Source of the DNA: DATHWB01 sp046565785
GTDB taxonomy: Bacteria; Actinomycetota; Acidimicrobiia; Spongiisociales; ZC4RG35
NCBI GenBank assembly: GCA_046565785.1
Contig: JBKHXZ010000111.1
Location: 1-24,461 of the forward strand
Length of the DNA: 24,461 bases
Direction of reading: 5' to 3'
The notes beneath the pieces are model-generated. The model had not been told where the DNA came from. It worked only from the letters and a program-made list of their open reading frames with translations, and did not search any database. Position numbers and translations under genes: made by a program. Shown piece by piece: positions 20,026 through 24,461 of this stretch; within the stretch, counting starts at the first letter, position 1; each line of letters opens with the position of its first letter.

Positions 20026-21273
20026 ATGTTCTCCGACTCCAACGCGCTCCGGGTCGCGCTCGCCCGTTTCGTTTCCCGCTCCGGGGCGGAGGCGGCGTTC
20101 TTCGTCGGCATCTGGGGGAAGGCCGCCTACGAGTTCGATGGGACCGCCGGACAGATCGCTTTGGTGATCGCCGCCCTCGGCATCGCCGGGCTGGTCGGCT
20201 CCGGCATCGCCGGAACCCTGATCGACCGTTTCGACCCCCGACGGGTCCTGATCGGCTCCGAAGTCGTCTTCGTCCCCACCGCCCTGTCACTGCTGTGGGC
20301 CGACGGATTCGCCAGCCTCATGATCCTGTCCGCCCTCCTCGGCCTGGTCAGTGCGCCGATCAACACCGCCATCGCCTCGTTCCCTCCGTTCCTCACCGAC
20401 GATCACGACCGCCTGTCGAAGATGAACTCGCTGGTGGAAACCTCGGGGATGGCTGCCCTGATCACCGGCACCGCCATCGGCGGGGCACTCGCCAAGTGGG
20501 TGAGCATCGACGCCATCTTCATCTTCGATGCGGCCACCTCGCTGGTGGGCATGGCGATCATCTTCGGTGTCCGGCTGTCCGGCGGCTCCGCCAAGATCCC
20601 CCGCGAGGAGCGGGACTCCTGGCGGGATCTGAAAGAAGGCATCCGCTTTTCCTGGGCGAATCACCGCTTGCGCTTCTACCTGGTTGCCGGGGCGTCGGTG
20701 TGGACGATGTTCGGACTGTTCTCCGCCCTCGAACCACTCTTCTTCCGTGACGTGTTGGGCGAGCCACCCGAGACGATCGGGTTCGTCAACACCGTGTTCG
20801 GGATCGGTCTGCTGATCGGGACCTGGCTGGTTTCCCGGCTGCCGTCCGCGTCGCGCAGCGCTCGGTTCGTCCTGCTGCTGGTGGCGAGCAACGGTCTCGG
20901 GGCCATCCTCTACGTCGGCACCGATCGGATGCCGATCGTGGTCGTCGGCGGGTTCATCTGGGCGGTGCTGATCGGGCTGTTCGTCCCGACGGTCCGCACC
21001 ATGCTGCACGTCAACTCGCCGAAGGAGATGGTGGGGCGGGTGATGGGCGTGTCGTTGATGATGGGCGAACTCGGCAAGCTCGGTCCCCTGACCGCCGCCC
21101 CCGCCCTGGCGGCGGTCTTCGGGGTGCAACCGACGCTGGCCGGTGGAGGAGTGATCCTTGGCATTGCCGCCCTGGCCTGCTGGCGAGTAGGCCGGGAACT
21201 CGACCGGACCCGCACCGTCGAAGTCCCGCCGCCGGACATCCCCGTCGTCGCCCCGCACATCAGCGAGCTCTGA
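20026..21273 (+). CDS. MFS transporter (EntS-like/MFS_3 type)
   Basis: A 415-residue membrane protein with about 12 hydrophobic segments. The MFS loop between helices 2 and 3 reads GTLIDRFDPRRVLIGSE (about 64-80), the usual DRxxxRR pattern. The central loop (about 180-205, charged) and LFVPTVRTMLHVNSPKEMVGRVMGVS (about 316-341) resemble macrolide and enterobactin exporters. It is probably a proton-driven exporter; the substrate is unknown. The start ATG 20026 directly follows a palindrome. It is divergent from the OsmC-GNAT gene, with a 66-base gap, and lies upstream of another exporter on the same strand. Confidence 0.88.
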   Translation: MFSDSNALRVALARFVSRSGAEAAFFVGIWGKAAYEFDGTAGQIALVIAALGIAGLVGSGIAGTLIDRFDPRRVLIGSEVVFVPTALSLLWADGFASLMILSALLGLVSAPINTAIASFPPFLTDDHDRLSKMNSLVETSGMAALITGTAIGGALAKWVSIDAIFIFDAATSLVGMAIIFGVRLSGGSAKIPREERDSWRDLKEGIRFSWANHRLRFYLVAGASVWTMFGLFSALEPLFFRDVLGEPPETIGFVNTVFGIGLLIGTWLVSRLPSASRSARFVLLLVASNGLGAILYVGTDRMPIVVVGGFIWAVLIGLFVPTVRTMLHVNSPKEMVGRVMGVSLMMGELGKLGPLTAAPALAAVFGVQPTLAGGGVILGIAALACWRVGRELDRTRTVEVPPPDIPVVAPHISEL

Positions 21274-21302
21274 GCCGAATGGGTGTGGGTCCGGCCGCTC
21301 GG

Positions 21303-21308
21303 TAGCCT
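21303..21308 (+). promoter_or_regulatory. Candidate -10 box of the DHA2 exporter gene
   Basis: Plus-strand TAGCCT, 10 bases before the GTG at 21319, with no Shine-Dalgarno. The arrangement is the same as before cofC. Confidence 0.5.
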
Positions 21309-21318
21309 CCGCCGCACC

Positions 21319-22755
21319 GTGTCCGCCGCCCCGCCCATCGACGTCGACTACTCCAAGAAGTGGCTGGTGTTGGCCACCGTCGGGTCGGGCGTGATCCTGG
21401 CCACCATCGACTCGTCGATCGTGAACGTGGCGCTCCCGACGATCACCAACGAGTTCGACTCGACGTTCCGGGCAATCCAATGGATCCCGCTGGCCTACGT
21501 GCTGGTCATCGCCACCCTCACCCTCGGCACCGGACGTCTGGGCGACATCGTCGGCAAGAAGCGCATCTACACGGCCGGGTTCGCCCTGTTCACCGCAGCT
21601 TCGGCACTGTGCGGCCTGGCGACCAGTGTGCCGATGCTGATCGGCTTCCGGATCCTGCAGGCGGTAGGAGCGGTCATGATCCTGTCGCTGGGGGCGGCCA
21701 TCCTCACCGCCGCCTTCCCCGCCACCGAACGGGGCAAGGCACTGGGGTTCATCGGAACGTTCGTGTCGGTGGGGATCGTCACCGGTCCGGCAGTGGGCGG
21801 CGTCCTCATCTCGTTCTACGACTGGCGGTCGATCTTCTTCGTGAACATCCCGGTCGGCATCATCGGGGTCATCCTCGCCGTCCGGTACGTTCCGAACACC
21901 CCGCCGGTGCCAGGCCAGCGCATCGACGTGGCGGGCATGGTCCTGTTGAGCATCGCCCTGTTCTGCTTCTCGTTCGGGGTCACCCGGGGCCAGGAAACCG
22001 GGTTCACCGATCCCCTCAACCTGGCGCTGCTGCTGGCGGCAGCCGGGCTGGCGGTGGTTTGGGTCAACGTGGAGCGCCGGGTGGCATCGCCGATGATCCG
22101 CCTCGACCTGTTCCGGAATCCGATGCTGTCGGTAAGTGTGATCACCGGGTTTCTGGTGTTCACCCTCGTCGCCCCGCTGGTGTTCCTGCTCCCCTTCTAC
22201 CTCGAAGGTGTCCTCGGATACGACATCCGCACCGTCGGCCTGCTGCTGGGCGCGGCACCGGCAACGATCGGCCTGGTGGCACCACTATCGGGCGGGCTTT
22301 CCGACCGGATCGGAGTCCGCAAGCTGACCCTTGCCGGGCTGGTCATCGTGACGGTGGCGTTCCTCGGATTCCAGGCGCTGTCGGAGGACACCGCATGGTG
22401 GCAATACGTGCTGATCGCCGTGCCACTCGGCATCGGCATGGGGACGTTCCAAAGCCCCAACAACAGCGCCATCATGGGAGCCATGCCGGCGGCCTACACA
22501 GGGCTGGGCGCCGGAATCCTCTCGATCACCCGTCTGTTGGGCCAGATCACCGGAGTGGCCGTGCTCGGGTCGCTCTGGGCGGCGCGAGTGGCGGCCATCG
22601 CCGGCCCGGAATACGCCGGGGATGCCAGCGCCGCACCGGGTGCCGCCCAAGTCACCGCGCTGCGCGACGTGTTCCTGTGGGCAGTGGCGCTCATGGTGGT
22701 GGCCATCTCGGTGGGGGAGTGGGGCCTGGGCAAGGAACGGACGCTGCGCCGATGA
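21319..22755 (+). CDS. DHA2-family (EmrB/QacA-type, 14-TM) MFS exporter
   Basis: A 478-residue proton-antiport exporter. The DHA2 signatures are present: LATIDSSIVNVALPTI in helix 1 (motif D1), GRLGDIVGKKRIYTAG in loop 2-3 (motif A), RILQAVGAVMILSLG in helix 4 (motif B), and GPAVGGVLISFYDWRSIFFVNIPVG in helix 5 and beyond (motif C). About 14 hydrophobic segments fit. Relatives expel drugs, dyes or metabolites; the substrate is not predictable. The start GTG 21319 is chosen for the TAGCCT box and because the earlier in-frame codon at 21283 adds only an unconserved stretch. Its TGA overlaps the ATG of the next gene, so the two are co-translated. Confidence 0.92.
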   Translation: MSAAPPIDVDYSKKWLVLATVGSGVILATIDSSIVNVALPTITNEFDSTFRAIQWIPLAYVLVIATLTLGTGRLGDIVGKKRIYTAGFALFTAASALCGLATSVPMLIGFRILQAVGAVMILSLGAAILTAAFPATERGKALGFIGTFVSVGIVTGPAVGGVLISFYDWRSIFFVNIPVGIIGVILAVRYVPNTPPVPGQRIDVAGMVLLSIALFCFSFGVTRGQETGFTDPLNLALLLAAAGLAVVWVNVERRVASPMIRLDLFRNPMLSVSVITGFLVFTLVAPLVFLLPFYLEGVLGYDIRTVGLLLGAAPATIGLVAPLSGGLSDRIGVRKLTLAGLVIVTVAFLGFQALSEDTAWWQYVLIAVPLGIGMGTFQSPNNSAIMGAMPAAYTGLGAGILSITRLLGQITGVAVLGSLWAARVAAIAGPEYAGDASAAPGAAQVTALRDVFLWAVALMVVAISVGEWGLGKERTLRR

Positions 22756-24185
22756 CCAGGCCGATGGCGACGTCGCTCGTCTTCGGCGCCTCGGCAACGG
22801 TGCTGGTGGTGGAACTGGCTGCACTGCGGCTGTTCGCCCCCTACGTCGGTCAATCACTAGAGACGTTCACCGCGATCGTCACTGTCGTCCTCGCCGGAAT
22901 CTCGATCGGAACCTGGGTCGGCGGCCGCAGCGCCGACGCCAGCACCGACGTTCGACGACTGATCGGGACCGAACTGGTGGCCGGCGGTGCCGCCACCTTG
23001 TTCGTGGTGCCGGTCACCGCTGTGGTCGGCGACACGGTGGCGGGGGCCGGAAACACCGGTCTGGTGCTCGTCGCCGCTCTCACGTTGTTCCTCCCGTCCG
23101 CACTCCTGAGTGCCGTATCCCCAGCCGTCGTACGTCTCGCCCTGTCCAGCCTGGAACGGACGGGGTCGACCGTCGGCTACTTCTCGGCGGTCGGCACCGC
23201 CGGGGCGATCACCGGGTCGATCCTGACCGGATTCGTACTGGTCCCTGTGATCGGCACGACCGCCATCCTCACCGGGACCGGCCTGGTTGCGGTTCTCGCC
23301 GGCGGACTCTTCCGGGTTCGCCGACTCCGTGGATGGTTGGGACTGGTGAACCTGATCGTGTTGGCGACCGCAGCGACGGTGTGGGCGGGTGGACGGTGCG
23401 ATCACGAAACCCGCTACTACTGCGTGCAGATCGTGCAGGATTCGCCGTCGGGACGGCTGCTGGTGCTCGACGACCTGTCCCACTCGTACGTGGACCTCGA
23501 GGATCCGACCCACCTCGAGTTCACCTACACCCGCATGCTGGCCGCCGCGATCGAAGCCGAGACCACAGGACCGATCGCCGTCACGTTCATCGGGGGCGGC
23601 GCCTACTCGCTTCCGGCCTGGCTAGCCGAGGTCCGATCGGATTCGACCTCGGTGGTGTTGGAGGTCGATCCGGGCCTCGCCGAGATCGTCGCCGACCGAC
23701 TGCCGCCCCCGGCCGGGGTGCCCGACCGCCTGATCCTGGGAGACGGCCGGGTGTCGATGCGAAGGCTCGCCTCCAATTCCGCCGACGTGGTGATCGGGGA
23801 CGCCTTCGGCGGGAAGGCGGTCCCGTGGCACCTGACCACCTTCGAGTTCGCCAACGAGATCGACCGGGTGCTGGTGCCGGATGGCCTGTATCTGGCCAAC
23901 CTCATCGACGGTCCCCAACTGGCCTTCGTCCGGGCGATGGTGGCGACGCTGCAACAGGTGTGGCCGCATGTGGGGCTGGTGACGCTGCCGCAGCGTTTCG
24001 AGACCGGGGGCAACTTCGTGGTGGCCGCAAGCCACGAACCGCTGGACGCGGAAGCCATCCAATCAGAGAACGACGAGTTCGGACTGGACGTGGTGGTGTT
24101 GGTAGGGGACGAACTCGATCGCTTCGCCGCCGACGCCAAGGTTCTGACCGACGACCACGCCCCGGTCGATCAGCTCCTCAGCTGA
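22752..24185 (+). CDS. Membrane-anchored spermidine-synthase-like protein
   Basis: A 477-residue fusion of an N-terminal membrane domain (residues 1 to about 215, six or seven hydrophobic helices, starting ATSLVFGASATVLVVELAAL) with a C-terminal spermidine-synthase-type methyltransferase fold. The nucleotide-binding motif reads FIGGGAYSLPAWL (near residue 280) where true SpeE has GGGDG. Further on are VVLEVDP, ILGDGRVSMRRL and VIGDAFGGKAVPWHLTTFEF. The last replaces the usual DP segment, as in membrane-fused members of this family. Whether it makes a polyamine is doubtful; it could modify or sense another amine. ATG 22752 overlaps the exporter stop (ATGA). The frame is open far upstream, antisense-like in the exporter gene, and is not used. 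Confidence 0.85.
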   Translation: MTRPMATSLVFGASATVLVVELAALRLFAPYVGQSLETFTAIVTVVLAGISIGTWVGGRSADASTDVRRLIGTELVAGGAATLFVVPVTAVVGDTVAGAGNTGLVLVAALTLFLPSALLSAVSPAVVRLALSSLERTGSTVGYFSAVGTAGAITGSILTGFVLVPVIGTTAILTGTGLVAVLAGGLFRVRRLRGWLGLVNLIVLATAATVWAGGRCDHETRYYCVQIVQDSPSGRLLVLDDLSHSYVDLEDPTHLEFTYTRMLAAAIEAETTGPIAVTFIGGGAYSLPAWLAEVRSDSTSVVLEVDPGLAEIVADRLPPPAGVPDRLILGDGRVSMRRLASNSADVVIGDAFGGKAVPWHLTTFEFANEIDRVLVPDGLYLANLIDGPQLAFVRAMVATLQQVWPHVGLVTLPQRFETGGNFVVAASHEPLDAEAIQSENDEFGLDVVVLVGDELDRFAADAKVLTDDHAPVDQLLS

Positions 24186-24188
24186 ACC

Positions 24189-24461
24189 TCACGCCCAGTA
24201 GCCGTCGATCCGGGCGAGGACCTGCAACATCGTCTCGTCCGACCCTGCCCCGATCGCCTGCAGACGCACGTCCCGGTAGAAGCGAGCTGTCCAGGTCTCC
24301 TCGATGTAGCCGATGCCGCCATGGAACTGCAGGCACCAGTCCGCCACTTCCCGGCTCAGCCGACCCGACTTCCATTTGGCGATCGTGGCCATCCGGGTGA
24401 CGTCTTCGCCCCGACCGTGGGCAGCGGCGATGGCGTAGTTGTACTGCTTCAGCATGTCGAC
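24189..24461 (-). CDS. Acyl-CoA dehydrogenase, C-terminal end (partial)
   Basis: The 3' end of a minus-strand gene that runs off the right edge; about 90 residues are visible. WCLQFHGGIGYIEE with the Q.HGG.GY signature, and ARFYRDVRLQAIGAGSDETM at the end of the C-terminal helical domain, identify the FAD-dependent acyl-CoA dehydrogenase family. The N-terminal and FAD-binding domains, and hence the chain-length class, are outside the window. The stop lies 3 bases from that of the convergent spermidine-synthase-like gene. Confidence 0.92.
   Translation of the reverse strand, partial: VDMLKQYNYAIAAAHGRGEDVTRMATIAKWKSGRLSREVADWCLQFHGGIGYIEETWTARFYRDVRLQAIGAGSDETMLQVLARIDGYWA

Noticed and set aside
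21360..22751. Upstream extension of the spermidine-synthase-like frame through the DHA2 exporter gene (941 codons in all)
   Set aside because: The added part is an Arg/Pro/His-rich shifted reading of the exporter gene; homology begins at ATG 22752.
1..24461. CRISPR arrays, insertion sequences, phage or defence genes
   Set aside because: No regularly spaced repeats, transposase, integrase or cas-like proteins were seen anywhere in the window; the only defence-related item is the broken PIN toxin.

Overview
The window is dense, GC-rich bacterial chromosome. Gene content points to an actinobacterium, most likely of the Acidimicrobiia type. The signs are an F420 enzyme beside an F420-biosynthesis gene (cofC/fbiD-like), an arsR-cadI pair arranged as in mycobacteria, pyruvate phosphate dikinase, MeaB, and many starts preceded at 6-10 nt by a TANNNT box, as expected for leaderless actinobacterial mRNAs. 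The taxonomic call is inference from content, not from a marker tree.

Layout. 1-3082: the 3' end of ppdK (+), then a minus-strand run of spoIID/lytB-like, NifU-like and meaB, with a 121-bp imperfect inverted repeat between nifU and meaB. 3140-4720: rpiB (+) tail to tail with ltrA (-). 4780-5875: a small cysteine-containing protein of unknown function, a frameshifted PIN (VapC-like) toxin with an antitoxin remnant, and tRNA-Glu(UUC). 5933-9652: a minus-strand operon pgpA - hypothetical - hotdog thioesterase - FAH-family hydrolase - gltX, followed by the tRNA-Glu that GltX charges. 9707-13295: S9 peptidase (+) converging on serA (-), with hairpins between them. 13418-16286: universal stress protein (+), F420-dependent LLM oxidoreductase (-), cofC/fbiD (+), PIG-L deacetylase (+). 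16348-17201: divergent arsR/cadI on a compact bidirectional promoter with a 14-bp palindrome. 17220-19959: glycerate 2-kinase (+) overlapping prmC (-), which overlaps an OsmC-GNAT fusion gene. 20026-24461: an MFS exporter, then a DHA2-type exporter translationally overlapped by a membrane-anchored spermidine-synthase-like protein, and the 3' end of an acyl-CoA dehydrogenase (-).

Most genes are core metabolism and translation. I see no phage, CRISPR, transposase or biosynthetic gene cluster. The most unusual items are the OsmC-GNAT fusion, the exporter/aminopropyltransferase-like pair, the decayed toxin-antitoxin locus against tRNA-Glu, the arsR-cadI control region, the long intergenic inverted repeats, and the leaderless-start pattern across the window. 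None of these is a clear new multi-gene system.
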